In this document: one piece after another, positions 1-7,600 of the stretch
How positions within the stretch are numbered: the first letter of the stretch is position 1
How the letters are laid out: the number at the start of each line of letters is the position of its first letter
Assembly: GCA_002409675.1 (NCBI GenBank)
Contig: DHOB01000057.1
Location: 12,417-21,401, forward strand
Origin: Ruminococcaceae bacterium UBA5401
GTDB taxonomy: Bacteria > Bacillota > Clostridia > Oscillospirales > Acutalibacteraceae
Reading direction: 5' to 3'
Length of the DNA: 8,985 bases
Notes under the pieces: model-generated
What the model saw: the letters and a program-made list of their open reading frames with translations, nothing else
Database searches by the model: none
Told to the model about the DNA's origin: nothing
Made by a program: the position numbers and the translations under genes

Positions 1-1467
1 GGTCTTGCCGCCGAGGGTGAACTGCTTTTTGTCGTAATTCACGATGATTTCGCCGCAGCCGGAGACGCAGCAGGTGCCCATGCCGCGCGCCACCACCGCC
101 GCGTGGGACGTCATGCCGCCGCGCACGGTCAGGATGCCTTCGGCGGAAGCCATGCCCTCGATGTCCTCGGGCGAAGTTTCGCGGCGGACCAGGATGACCT
201 TCTCGCCGCGCTTCTTCCAGTCCCTCGCGTCGTCGGCGGTGAACACGACCTTGCCGCAGGCCGCGCCCGGCGAAGCCGCAAGGCCGTGGCCGATGGCCTT
301 GGCCTTTTTCAGGGCCTCGGCGTCGAACTGCGGGTGCAGCAGGGCATCCAGCTGCTTCGGCTCCACGCGCAGGACAGCCTCTTCTTTGGTGATCATGCCC
401 TCGTCCACCATGTCGACGGCGATCTTCAGCGCCGCGGTCGCGGTTCTCTTGCCGTTGCGGGTCTGCAGCATGAACAGCTTGCCGTTCTCGATGGTGAACT
501 CCATGTCCTGCATGTCTTTATAGTGGTTTTCGAGCGTACTGGCCACCTTGGCGAACTGCTCGTAGACCTGGGGCAGGTCCTGCTTGAGCTGATGGATCGG
601 CTGCGGCGTGCGCACGCCGGAGACCACGTCTTCGCCCTGGGCGTTGATGAGGTACTCGCCGAACAGCTTCTTTTCGCCCGTCGCCGGGTTGCGGGTGAAC
701 GCCACGCCCGTGCCGGATTTGTCGCCGGAGTTGCCGAACACCATCTCCTGCACGTTGACCGCGGTCCCCCAGGAATACGGAATCTCGTTCATGCGGCGGT
801 ACACTTCCGCGCGGGGGTTGTCCCACGAGCGGAACACGGCCTTGACGGCCTCCAGCAGCTGCGTGGCGGGGTCGGTGGGGAAGTCCTCGCCCTTCTTCTG
901 CTTGTAATAGGCCTTGAACTTGCGGACAAGCTCTTTCATGTCGCTCTCGTTCAGCTCAATGTCCTGCTTGACGCCGCGCTTGGCCTTCTGCTCGTCGATG
1001 ATCTTCTCAAAGTCGGCCTTCGGCAGCTCCATCACCACGTCGGAGAACATCTGGACGAACCGGCGGTAGGAGTCGTAGGCGAAGCGCGGGTTGTTCGTAA
1101 ACTTCGCGAGGCCCTCCACCACGGTGTCGTTCAGGCCCAGGTTCAGGATGGTGTCCATCATGCCGGGCATAGAAACCCGCGCGCCGGAGCGGACGGAAAC
1201 CAGCAGCGGGTTGGAGGCGTCGCCGAACTTCTTGCCGGTGACTTCCTCCAGCCTGGCGAGGTATTTGAAAATCTCGGCCTTGATTTCGTCGTTGATTCTG
1301 CGGCCGTCCTCATAATATTTGGTGCAGGCTTCGGTCGTGATGGTAAACCCGTGCGGCACGGGCAGGCCGAGGCCGGTCATTTCGGCAAGGCCGGCGCCCT
1401 TCCCGCCGAGCAGGTTGCGCATCTTGGCGTTCCCTTCGGAGAAAAGGTACAGATACTTATAGCTCAT
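1..1467 (-). CDS. ppdK: Pyruvate,phosphate dikinase, N-terminal 489 residues (partial at window edge)
   Basis: This cytosolic enzyme interconverts pyruvate + ATP + Pi and PEP + AMP + PPi. In anaerobes it often serves PPi-linked glycolysis. The reading frame is open from the ATG at 1467 to base 1, so the PEP/pyruvate-binding C-terminal barrel (about 385 residues in the C. symbiosum enzyme of ~874) lies outside the window. The N-terminus has NLLGGKGAGLAEM (residues 18-30, ATP-site Lys23), SVRSGAR (Arg93), and GTGVAFTRNP (252-261). ATP-grasp residues Asp321, Glu323 and Gln335 lie in DMEF and LQTR. The swivel domain has GGMTSHAAVVARGMGTCC, with phosphohistidine His455 and Thr453, the position used for regulatory phosphorylation in some homologues. 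These numbers coincide with the C. symbiosum enzyme from my memory of it. The start is fixed by an AGGAGG 8 nt upstream. The gene is divergent from the glmU operon and has its own promoter. No defect is seen in the visible part. Confidence 0.97.
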   Translation of the reverse strand, partial: MSYKYLYLFSEGNAKMRNLLGGKGAGLAEMTGLGLPVPHGFTITTEACTKYYEDGRRINDEIKAEIFKYLARLEEVTGKKFGDASNPLLVSVRSGARVSMPGMMDTILNLGLNDTVVEGLAKFTNNPRFAYDSYRRFVQMFSDVVMELPKADFEKIIDEQKAKRGVKQDIELNESDMKELVRKFKAYYKQKKGEDFPTDPATQLLEAVKAVFRSWDNPRAEVYRRMNEIPYSWGTAVNVQEMVFGNSGDKSGTGVAFTRNPATGEKKLFGEYLINAQGEDVVSGVRTPQPIHQLKQDLPQVYEQFAKVASTLENHYKDMQDMEFTIENGKLFMLQTRNGKRTATAALKIAVDMVDEGMITKEEAVLRVEPKQLDALLHPQFDAEALKKAKAIGHGLAASPGAACGKVVFTADDARDWKKRGEKVILVRRETSPEDIEGMASAEGILTVRGGMTSHAAVVARGMGTCCVSGCGEIIVNYDKKQFTLGGKT

Positions 1468-1475
1468 AGACAATA

Positions 1476-1481
1476 CCTCCT
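1476..1481 (-). promoter_or_regulatory. Ribosome binding site of ppdK
   Basis: On the minus strand this reads AGGAGG, a full Shine-Dalgarno match, 8 nt before the ATG at 1467. It fixes the ppdK start. Confidence 0.9.
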
Positions 1482-1546
1482 GATTTTTTTGACTTGGAGC
1501 TGGAATCGAGCGTAAAAGTTCCGATCACAACAATGCTCACCGCTTT

Positions 1547-1576
1547 ATTATAGCAAACTGCGCCCGCAAAAGCTAT
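1547..1576 (-). promoter_or_regulatory. Predicted sigma-A promoter of ppdK (extended -10)
   Basis: On the minus strand the sequence TGCTATAAT (1555-1547) is a perfect TATAAT with an extended TGn motif. The -35 region at 17-18 nt spacing (about 1570-1576, TAGCTT/ATAGCT) is poor, so recognition would rest on the extended -10. The transcription start would fall near 1540, giving a leader of about 73 nt that ends in the AGGAGG site. No clear operator overlaps it. Confidence 0.65.
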
Positions 1577-1690
1577 ATCTTTTCCAAAAGTTTATGCCCG
1601 AAATGTAAAAATCTGGCCCCTTCCCCCCGCGCTGCGGGCCGGGCAGAGCGAAATGCCGGAGGGCCGCGCCGGCCCCTTTGAAAAAAGCAC

Positions 1691-1718
1691 TTGAAAAAAC
1701 GGCGGAATATGCGATAAT
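1691..1718 (+). promoter_or_regulatory. Predicted sigma-A promoter of the glmU-prs-pth-mfd operon
   Basis: The -35 box TTGAAA (1691-1696) and the -10 box GATAAT (1713-1718) are separated by 16 nt. A TGc immediately before the -10 makes it an extended -10. Transcription would start near 1725, giving a leader of about 117 nt before the glmU ATG. No other good promoter is visible between here and the one at the end of mfd, so this is the likely source of the operon transcript. Confidence 0.65.
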
Positions 1719-1724
1719 AGAAGC

Positions 1725-1841
1725 GGAGATACGATTCGCGCTTCCGTCCATACGGCCGCTGCGGCCCCGCGCCGCGGGCCGGCCCGTGCGCTTCCGGAAG
1801 CGGAAATCCCGTTTCCGGTTTTGACAAAATGGGGGAAAGCA
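1725..1841 (+). other. GC-rich, foldable 5' leader of glmU
   Basis: The predicted leader contains CGCTTCCG at 1739-1746, which is complementary to CGGAAGCG at 1795-1802 and could close a long stem. Inside it lie GGCCC/GGGCC (1763-1767 with 1776-1780) and the palindrome GGGCCGGCCC (1776-1785). A second hairpin, CGGAAA/TTTCCG (1801-1806 with 1812-1817, loop of 5), shares bases 1801-1802 with the long stem and is followed by GGTTTTG. The two folds are therefore at least partly exclusive. It matches no riboswitch class I can identify by eye. The pairings are seen; any regulatory role is inference. Confidence 0.4.
1831..1839 (+). promoter_or_regulatory. Ribosome binding site that decides the glmU start
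   Basis: GGGGGAAAG lies just upstream of the ATG at 1842. An alternative in-frame TTG at 1821 would add seven residues before the conserved N-terminus and has no purine-rich site upstream, so the ATG is preferred. Confidence 0.6.
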
Positions 1842-2864
1842 ATGCCACAGCAGAACTGCACCGTGATCCTCGCCGCCGGCGAGGGGAAGCGGATGAAGCG
1901 GGACCTGCCCAAAGCCCTGCTGCCCGTGCTGTTCAAACCGATGCTCCAGTGGGTTCTGGACGCCGCCCGCGCGGCGGGGGCGGGCAGAGCCTGTGTTGTG
2001 ACCGGCTGCCGGCACGAGCAGGTGGAAGCCTGGCTCGCGGAGCACGACCCGGAGGCGGAGACGGCCTACCAGCCGGAGCGGCTGGGGACCGGGCACGCCG
2101 TGCGGATGGCGTCGGAGTTCATCCGGGCGCACGCACAGGGGGGCAGCGTGCTGGTCCTGAACGGGGACGCGCCGTTCCTCGGCGCCGCCGCCATCCGCGG
2201 GGCGCTGCGCCGCCATCTCCGCGACGGCAACGCCGTCACGCTCATCTCGGCCAGGCTGGAGGACCCCACGGGTTACGGCCGCGTCCTCCGCAGCGGGCCG
2301 GAAGGCCCCGTCCGGGCGATTGTGGAGCAGAAAGACGCGTCGCCCCGGGAGCTCGCCGTCCGCGAGGTCAACTCCGGCGCCTACTGGTTCCGGCAGGAGG
2401 ACCTGCTGCAGATACTGCCGGAAATCGGCAACGACAACGCCCAGGGCGAATATTACCTGACGGACGCCGTCCAGCTTCTGATTCGGAAGGGACGGCGCGC
2501 CGGCGCATGCCCTGCCGAAAATCCCGACGCGGTGCTGGGCGCAAACGACTGCGCCCAGCTCCACCGGCTCAACGCCCTCGCGCGCGACGCCGTGCTGGGC
2601 GCGCTGATGCGGGGCGGCGTGGACATCCCGTGCGCCGAAGGCGTCGTGATCGGCCCGGACGTCACCTTCGGCAGGGACTGCTGCGTGCTGCCGGGGACCA
2701 TCCTGCGCGGGCACACGTCCGTCGGGCAGGGCTGCGTCCTCGGCCCGGGCACCGTGCTGGACGGCTGCGAGGTCGGCGACGGCGCCCGGCTGGACGCCGT
2801 GCGCGGCGCGGGCGTGCGCGTGGCGCCCGGCGCGCGGCCGGCGCCCTTCACGGTGCTGCGGTAA
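1842..2864 (+). CDS. glmU: GlmU-type UDP-GlcNAc pyrophosphorylase lacking the acetyltransferase domain
   Basis: The 340-residue cytosolic enzyme is predicted to form UDP-GlcNAc from GlcNAc-1-phosphate and UTP for peptidoglycan. The nucleotidyltransferase fold is complete: LAAGEGKRM (10-18) with Lys24 of the PK pair, QPERLGTGHA (77-86), LNGDAP with the metal ligand Asp109, GYGR (144-147), Glu162, Asn177 in VNSGAYWF, GEYYLTDA (202-209) and Asn235. Lys16 replaces the usual Thr of GxGTRM. From about residue 262 a left-handed beta-helix begins (VVIGPDVTFG, TSVGQGCVLG, CEVGDGARL), but it stops after a few turns. Bifunctional GlmU is about 455 residues and carries the acetyltransferase site beyond this point, so acetylation of glucosamine-1-phosphate must come from elsewhere if the pathway is intact. 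It is the first gene of the operon, with prs 90 nt downstream. A different sugar-1-phosphate substrate cannot be excluded. Confidence 0.85.
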   Translation: MPQQNCTVILAAGEGKRMKRDLPKALLPVLFKPMLQWVLDAARAAGAGRACVVTGCRHEQVEAWLAEHDPEAETAYQPERLGTGHAVRMASEFIRAHAQGGSVLVLNGDAPFLGAAAIRGALRRHLRDGNAVTLISARLEDPTGYGRVLRSGPEGPVRAIVEQKDASPRELAVREVNSGAYWFRQEDLLQILPEIGNDNAQGEYYLTDAVQLLIRKGRRAGACPAENPDAVLGANDCAQLHRLNALARDAVLGALMRGGVDIPCAEGVVIGPDVTFGRDCCVLPGTILRGHTSVGQGCVLGPGTVLDGCEVGDGARLDAVRGAGVRVAPGARPAPFTVLR

Positions 2865-2879
2865 ACCGGGCCATCGACA

Positions 2880-2926
2880 GGCCCCCGCCGTTCGCCGGGG
2901 GCCGTGCGGCGCCCGAAACGCCGCAC
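2880..2926 (+). other. Tandem GC-rich stem-loops between glmU and prs
   Basis: Two hairpins lie directly next to each other. The first has an 8-bp stem, GGCCCCCG-type (2880-2887) with its complement at 2896-2903 and an 8-nt loop. The second has a perfect 8-bp stem, GTGCGGCG (2904-2911) with CGCCGCAC (2919-2926), and a 7-nt loop. What follows is CTAAAATTTAGG rather than a U-run, so neither is a standard intrinsic terminator. CCTAAA/TTTAGG (2926-2938) forms a further small palindrome reaching into the AGGGGG ribosome site of prs (2936-2941). Possible roles are RNA processing or stability, partial attenuation, or tuning of prs translation. Confidence 0.6.
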
Positions 2927-2954
2927 CTAAAATTTAGGGGGATTAAAAAAGAAT

Positions 2955-3911
2955 ATGAGTTTTCACGGCAAGGACATCAAAATTTTCGCCGCAAACGCAA
3001 GCCCCGAGACGGCTGCGCAGATCGCAAAGTGCCTGAACCTCCCCATCGGGAAAAGCAAGGTGGGGACCTTCAGCGACGGCGAAATCTCGGTCTCGCTCTA
3101 CGAATCCGTGCGCGGCTCCGACTGCTTCATCGTGCAGTCCACCTGCGCGCCCGTCAACAAGAACCTGATGGAGCTGCTCATCATGATGGACGCGATGAAG
3201 CGCGCGTCCGCCGCAAGGATCACGGCCGTGATCCCGTACTTCGGCTATGCGCGGCAGGACCGCAAGGCCAAGGCGCACGACCCCATCACCGCCAAGCTGG
3301 TCGCCGACCTGCTGACCGCGGCGGGCGCGAACCGGGTCCTGACCATGGACCTGCACGCCTCCCAGATTCAGGGCTTTTTCAACATCCCGGTCGACCACCT
3401 GCTCGGCGTGCCGGTGCTCGCCTCCTATATCAAGAAGCAGATTAGCGGGCACGGCGACGAGTACGTGGCCGTCTCGCCGGACCTCGGCTCCGTCACGCGG
3501 GCGCGCAGCTTCGCGGAGCGCATCGGCTGCCCGCTGGCCATTGTGGACAAGCGCCGCCCGAAGCCCAATGTCTCCGAAGTGATGCACGTGGTCGGCGACG
3601 TGAAGGGCAAAAAGGTCATCCTCGTGGACGACATCATCGACACCGCCGGCACGCTCTGCAACGCGGCGCGCGCGGTGATGGAAAACGGCGCGGCCGAAGT
3701 GATCGCCTGCGCGACCCACGCCGTGCTCTCCGGGCCGGCCATCGAGCGGATCTCGAGCAGTCCCATCCAGAAGCTGGTGCTGCTCGACACCATCCCCCTG
3801 CCCCCCGAAAAGCGGCTGTCCAACATGACGATTCTGCCGGTCGCGCCGCTGTTTGCGGAGGCGATCGAGCGGATTTACAAAGACAAGCCCGTTTCGCCGC
3901 TGTTCAACTGA
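2955..3911 (+). CDS. prs: Ribose-phosphate pyrophosphokinase (PRPP synthetase, class I)
   Basis: The enzyme transfers pyrophosphate from ATP to ribose-5-phosphate to make PRPP, the precursor for purines, pyrimidines, NAD, histidine and tryptophan. The 318-residue length is typical of the class I bacterial enzyme. Visible motifs are FSDGE (39-43), the ATP-binding RQDRK (100-104), the family signature DLHASQIQGFFNIPVDHL (132-149), the flexible loop KRRPKPN (199-205; Lys199 and Arg201 align with the catalytic pair of the B. subtilis enzyme) and the PRPP loop VDDIIDTAGT (224-233). The ATG at 2955 is preceded by AGGGGG (2936-2941) at a rather long 13-nt spacing. Its place after glmU matches the gcaD-prs pair of Bacillus. 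No key residue is missing. Confidence 0.97.
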   Translation: MSFHGKDIKIFAANASPETAAQIAKCLNLPIGKSKVGTFSDGEISVSLYESVRGSDCFIVQSTCAPVNKNLMELLIMMDAMKRASAARITAVIPYFGYARQDRKAKAHDPITAKLVADLLTAAGANRVLTMDLHASQIQGFFNIPVDHLLGVPVLASYIKKQISGHGDEYVAVSPDLGSVTRARSFAERIGCPLAIVDKRRPKPNVSEVMHVVGDVKGKKVILVDDIIDTAGTLCNAARAVMENGAAEVIACATHAVLSGPAIERISSSPIQKLVLLDTIPLPPEKRLSNMTILPVAPLFAEAIERIYKDKPVSPLFN

Positions 3912-3932
3912 AGGCGTCCGGGCCGAAAAGAC

Positions 3933-3999
3933 ACGGGAGATTCGTCCGGGCGGGGTGGGCATCCATCCCGCCCTCCCGTCGTATGCCGCCGCGGGCGGC
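3933..3999 (+). other. Nested long hairpin plus second hairpin between prs and pth
   Basis: An inner stem of 11 pairs with one G-U wobble joins 3948-3958 (GGGCGGGGTGG) to 3963-3973 (CCATCCCGCCC) around a GCAT tetraloop. An outer stem, ACGGGAG (3933-3939) with CTCCCGT (3973-3979), encloses it; base 3973 can serve only one of the two. A further hairpin, GCCGCC/GGCGGC (3985-3990 with 3994-3999), follows at once, then AAAACAAACAG and the pth ribosome site. There is no U-tract, so classical termination is unlikely. The 112-nt gap is otherwise empty and is where B. subtilis has ctc. Confidence 0.65.
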
Positions 4000-4023
4000 A
4001 AAACAAACAGCGGAGGTTTTGGG

Positions 4024-4635
4024 ATGTTCGGTCGCTTGCTGTCGAAAAGGAAAGAGCCCGCCGGGCCGGTGCGGTTTCTGGTCGCGGGCCTCGGCAACCC
4101 GGGGGAAAAATACGCGGGCACCCGCCACAACGCGGGCTTCATGGCGCTGGATTACATCGCGCAGAAGGCGGGCGCGGAAATCGGCCGCCTCAAATTCAAG
4201 GGCCTGTGCGGGGGCGCCGTGATAGGCGGGCAGAAGGTGCTGCTTTTAAAGCCCGGCACCTATATGAACCTGAGCGGCCAGAGCGTGACGGAGGCCATGG
4301 GCTTCTACAAGCTGCCGCCCGAGCGGGTCATCGTGCTCTACGACGACATCTCGTTCCCGCCCGGCAGGCTGCGCATCCGCCTGAAGGGCAGCGACGGCGG
4401 CCACAACGGGATGAAGAACATCATTTACCTGACCGGGAAGGACACGTTCCCCCGCATCCGGCTGGGCGTCGGCGACCGGCCCGACCGCCGGTGGGACCTC
4501 GCGGACTGGGTCCTCTCGCGCTTTTCCGAAGAGGAGTTCCGGCTTTTCAGCCAGGCGGTGGAGCACGCGGCCGAGGCCCTCGAGCTGATGGTGCAGGGCC
4601 GGGCCGGCGAGGCGATGAACCGCTTCAACGGATAG
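4024..4635 (+). CDS. pth: Peptidyl-tRNA hydrolase
   Basis: The enzyme cleaves peptidyl-tRNA released from stalled ribosomes and so recycles tRNA; it is normally essential. The 203-residue product has signature 1, GLGNPGEKYAGTRHNAGF (22-39), with Asn25 and catalytic His35. It also has KPGTYMNLSG (76-85) with Asn82, and signature 2, running YDDISFPPGRLRIRLKGSDG then GHNGMKNI (106-133), with Asp107 and Asn128. These correspond to E. coli Asn10, His20, Asn68, Asp93 and Asn114. The ATG at 4024 is chosen because CGGAGG (4011-4016) stands 7 nt before it. The frame is open upstream into prs, but no better site exists there. A basic stretch of about 15 residues (MFGRLLSKRKEPAGP) precedes the usual N-terminus. 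It is the spoVC equivalent of the Bacillus gene order, and mfd follows after 42 nt. Confidence 0.96.
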   Translation: MFGRLLSKRKEPAGPVRFLVAGLGNPGEKYAGTRHNAGFMALDYIAQKAGAEIGRLKFKGLCGGAVIGGQKVLLLKPGTYMNLSGQSVTEAMGFYKLPPERVIVLYDDISFPPGRLRIRLKGSDGGHNGMKNIIYLTGKDTFPRIRLGVGDRPDRRWDLADWVLSRFSEEEFRLFSQAVEHAAEALELMVQGRAGEAMNRFNG

Positions 4636-4666
4636 GCCGCGGCCGGGCGGAACGAAACCGAAAAAC

Positions 4667-4671
4667 AGGAG
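4667..4671 (+). promoter_or_regulatory. Ribosome binding site that decides the mfd start
   Basis: AGGAG abuts the first ATG (4672) with no spacer but lies 6 nt before the second in-frame ATG (4678). The second ATG is therefore the better start. Confidence 0.75.
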
Positions 4672-4677
4672 ATGCCC

Positions 4678-7600
4678 ATGAAATTTCTGACCGAAGCCAT
4701 CGGCGGGCTGAAGGAGTTCGGCGCCCTGAAGACCGCCGTGCAGAGCCGGGCCCTGCCCGCCGCCGTCACCGGCGTGACCGGCGTCCACAAGGCCAACATC
4801 ATCTATTCGCTCTGCTCCCTGCTGGGGCGCAGGGCTTTTGTCGTCGCCGGGGACGAGCCGGAGGCGAACCGCCTGTGCGCCGACCTCGGCGCCATGGGGC
4901 TGCCCGCGCTGTTCTACCCGCTGCGGGATTTCACCTTGCGCGACACCGAGGGCAGCTCGCACGAATACGAACACCAGCGCCTGCGGGCGCTGACCGCCCT
5001 GCAGGGCGGCGGGCACTGCGCGGTGGTCTGCTGCATCGACGCCGCGCTGCAGTACACCCTTCCCCCCGCGGAGCTGCGCAGGCGCACCGTCACGCTGAAG
5101 CCGGGCGCGGCCGTGCCGATGCGGCGTCTGCTGGACCTGCTGGCCGCCTGCGGCTACGAACCGGCCGCGCAGATTGAGGGGCCGGGGCAGTACTCGCACC
5201 GCGGCGGCATCCTCGACTTCTTCCCGCCCGGCCTCTCTTCGCCCGTGCGGGCGGAGTTTTTCGGGGACGAAATCGACACCCTCTCGTTCTTCGACCCCCT
5301 CACGCAGAGGCGCACCGAATCCGCGCCCGCCGTGACCGTCGCCCCCGCGCAGGAGGCGCTGATTGCGGACCCCGCCGGCCTCGCCGCAAAAATCCGCCGC
5401 CTGGCCGCCGAGCTGCGCGGCAAAGCCGCCCCCGCGGCGCGGGCCGTGCTCGGCCGCGAGGCCGAAAAGCTGGAGGGCGGCCTGCCGCTGGGCTGCGCCG
5501 ACAAATACCTGCCGCTGCTGTACGGCGGCAGGACCGCCACGCTGTTCGACTACCTGCAGGACGACATGCTGCTCTTCGTCAGCGAGCCGGTCCGGCAGCG
5601 CGAGAAGGTCCGCAGCGCGCTCTGGCAGTGGGGCGAGGACCTGAAGGACTACCTCGCCGACGGCACGCTCTGCCACACGCTCGACACCTACAGCCGCGAC
5701 TGGGCCTTTGCCCTCTCGCAGTTTGAAAAGGCCGGCGCGGTGTACCTCGACACCTTCGTCCACGGCGGGTACGACACGCCGGTGCGCACCCTGCTGAACC
5801 TGACGGTGCGCCAGCGCTCCGTGTGGGGCGGCAGCCTCGACCAGCTGACCGACGACCTGAAGGAGATGCTGCAGAACAAGTGGGCCTGCGCCGTCCTCGC
5901 CGGCAATGCGCGCGCCGCGAAGACCGTGGCGGCCGACCTGCGCGCCCGCGGCATCGACGCCGCCGATGTCGAAAGCCCGGAGAAAATCGAGCGGGGCGAG
6001 GTCGTCGTGACCGTCGGCTCCCTCTCCGCCGGGCTGGAGTACCCCGGCGCGTGCTTCGGGCTGATTACCCGCGGGCGCGTCGCCGCCCCCCGGGCCAGAA
6101 AGGCGAAGCGCCCCCGCCGCGGGCAGGAGATCACCGACATCTCCGACCTCGCGCCGGGCGACTACATCGTCCACGCGACGCACGGCATCGGCGTGTTCGA
6201 GGGCGTCCGCAAAATCGACGTGCACGGCGTGGCGAAGGACTACATCAAGGTGCGGTACGCGCGCGGCGACGTGCTCTACGTGCCCGTCACGCAGCTGGAC
6301 ATGGTCTCGAAATACATCGGCCCGCGGGAGGACGCCTCCGTGCGGCTGAGCCGGCTGGGCGGCACGGACTGGCAGAAGACCAAGGCGCGGGTCCGCAGCG
6401 CCGTCAAGGACATCGCGAAGGATCTGATCCAGCTCTACGCCGAGCGCATGCAGGCGAAGGGACACGCCTTTCCGCCGGACAGCGACTGGCAGCGCGATTT
6501 CGAGTCGCGCTTCGAGTTTGAGGAGACGGAGGACCAGCTCCGCTGCATCGGCGAAATCAAGGCGGATATGGAAAAGCCGGCGCCGATGGACCGCCTGCTG
6601 TGCGGCGACGTCGGGTTCGGGAAGACGGAGGTCGCCCTGCGCGCGGCGTTCAAGTGCGTGACGGACTCCAAACAGTGCGCGATGCTGGTGCCCACGACCA
6701 TCCTCGCGTGGCAGCACTACCAGACCATCACCCGCCGCATGGAGGGCTTCCCCATCCGGGTGGAGCTGCTCTCGCGCTTCCGCACGCCGAAGGAGCAGCA
6801 GGAGATTCTCCGCAGGCTCCGGCGCGGCGAAATCGACATGGTCGTCGGCACGCACCGCCTGATTTCGCAGGACGTGGAGTTCCGCGACCTCGGCCTCATC
6901 ATCGTGGACGAGGAGCAGCGGTTCGGCGTCGCGCAGAAAGAGCGGCTCAAGAAAAAGTACAAGGGCGTCGACGTGCTCACGCTCTCGGCCACGCCCATCC
7001 CGCGCACGCTGAACATGGCGCTTTCCGGCATCCGCGACATGAGCGTGATAGAGGAGGCGCCGCGCGACCGCCACCCCGTGCAGACCTATGTGCTGGAGCA
7101 CGACGAGGCCGTGCTCGCCGAGGCCATCCGGCGGGAGCTCCGCCGCGGCGGGCAGGTGTACTACCTGCACAACGACGTCGCCACCATCGAGCGCGTGACC
7201 GAGCGCGTCCGCGAGAAGGTCCCCGAGGCGAAGGTCGGCTTCGGGCACGGGAAAATGAGCGAGCAGCAGCTTTCGGAGGTCTGGCGCCGCCTGATTGAGC
7301 AGGAAATCGACGTGCTGGTCTGCACCACCATCATCGAGACCGGCGTCGACGTGCCGAACGTGAACACCCTCATCATCGACAACGCCGACCGCATGGGCCT
7401 CGCGCAGCTGCACCAGATCCGCGGGCGGGTGGGGCGCTCCAGCCGGCGCGCCTACGCCTACCTGACCTTCAAGCGCAACAAGGTCCTTTCGGAGGTCGCC
7501 CAGAAGCGCCTGACGGCCATCCGCCAGTTCACGGAGTTCGGCTCCGGCTTCAAAATCGCCATGCGCGACATGGAGATCCGCGGCGCGGGCAACATCCTCG

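Larger units (their letters stand above)
1468..1841. other. Divergent intergenic region between ppdK and glmU
   Basis: This 374-bp stretch has no convincing gene. It holds the ppdK promoter and its leader of about 73 nt on the minus strand, the rightward promoter of the glmU operon, and a GC-rich glmU leader. Between the two promoters (about 1580-1690) lie short GC-rich inverted repeats: CCCGC/GCGGG at 1626-1638 and GGGCC/GGCCC at 1661-1675. No known operator is recognisable. The ORFs that cross the region on either strand have arginine/alanine/proline-rich translations typical of out-of-frame GC-rich DNA. Confidence 0.8.

Noticed and set aside
103..1515. A 470-codon plus-strand open frame opposite ppdK
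   Set aside because: The minus strand encodes pyruvate,phosphate dikinase with intact active-site motifs. The plus-strand translation is low-complexity Leu/Val/His/Gly and has no good ribosome site.
1548..2714. A 388-codon minus-strand frame covering the divergent region and glmU
   Set aside because: It lies antisense to glmU, its translation shows no recognisable motif, and it would run through both predicted promoters.
2880..2926. Intrinsic terminator after glmU
   Set aside because: The stems are strong, but CUAAAAUUUAGG follows instead of a U-run, so a standard terminator is not supported.
1829..3445. A 538-codon plus-strand frame spanning glmU and prs
   Set aside because: It is an out-of-frame Arg/Pro/Gly/Ala-rich shadow of two well-supported genes and crosses their intergenic hairpins.
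2943..4142. A 399-codon minus-strand frame opposite prs and the start of pth
   Set aside because: It is antisense to prs, which has all its signature motifs. The translation is Asp/His/Arg/Val-rich noise.
4635..4644. Palindrome GGCCGCGGCC after the pth stop codon
   Set aside because: It is a 10-bp palindrome with no loop and no U-tract. Such sequences are frequent in DNA of this composition.
4672..4677. Upstream ATG of mfd at 4672 as the start
   Set aside because: AGGAG directly abuts this ATG, leaving no spacer. The ATG at 4678 has a suitable 6-nt spacing.
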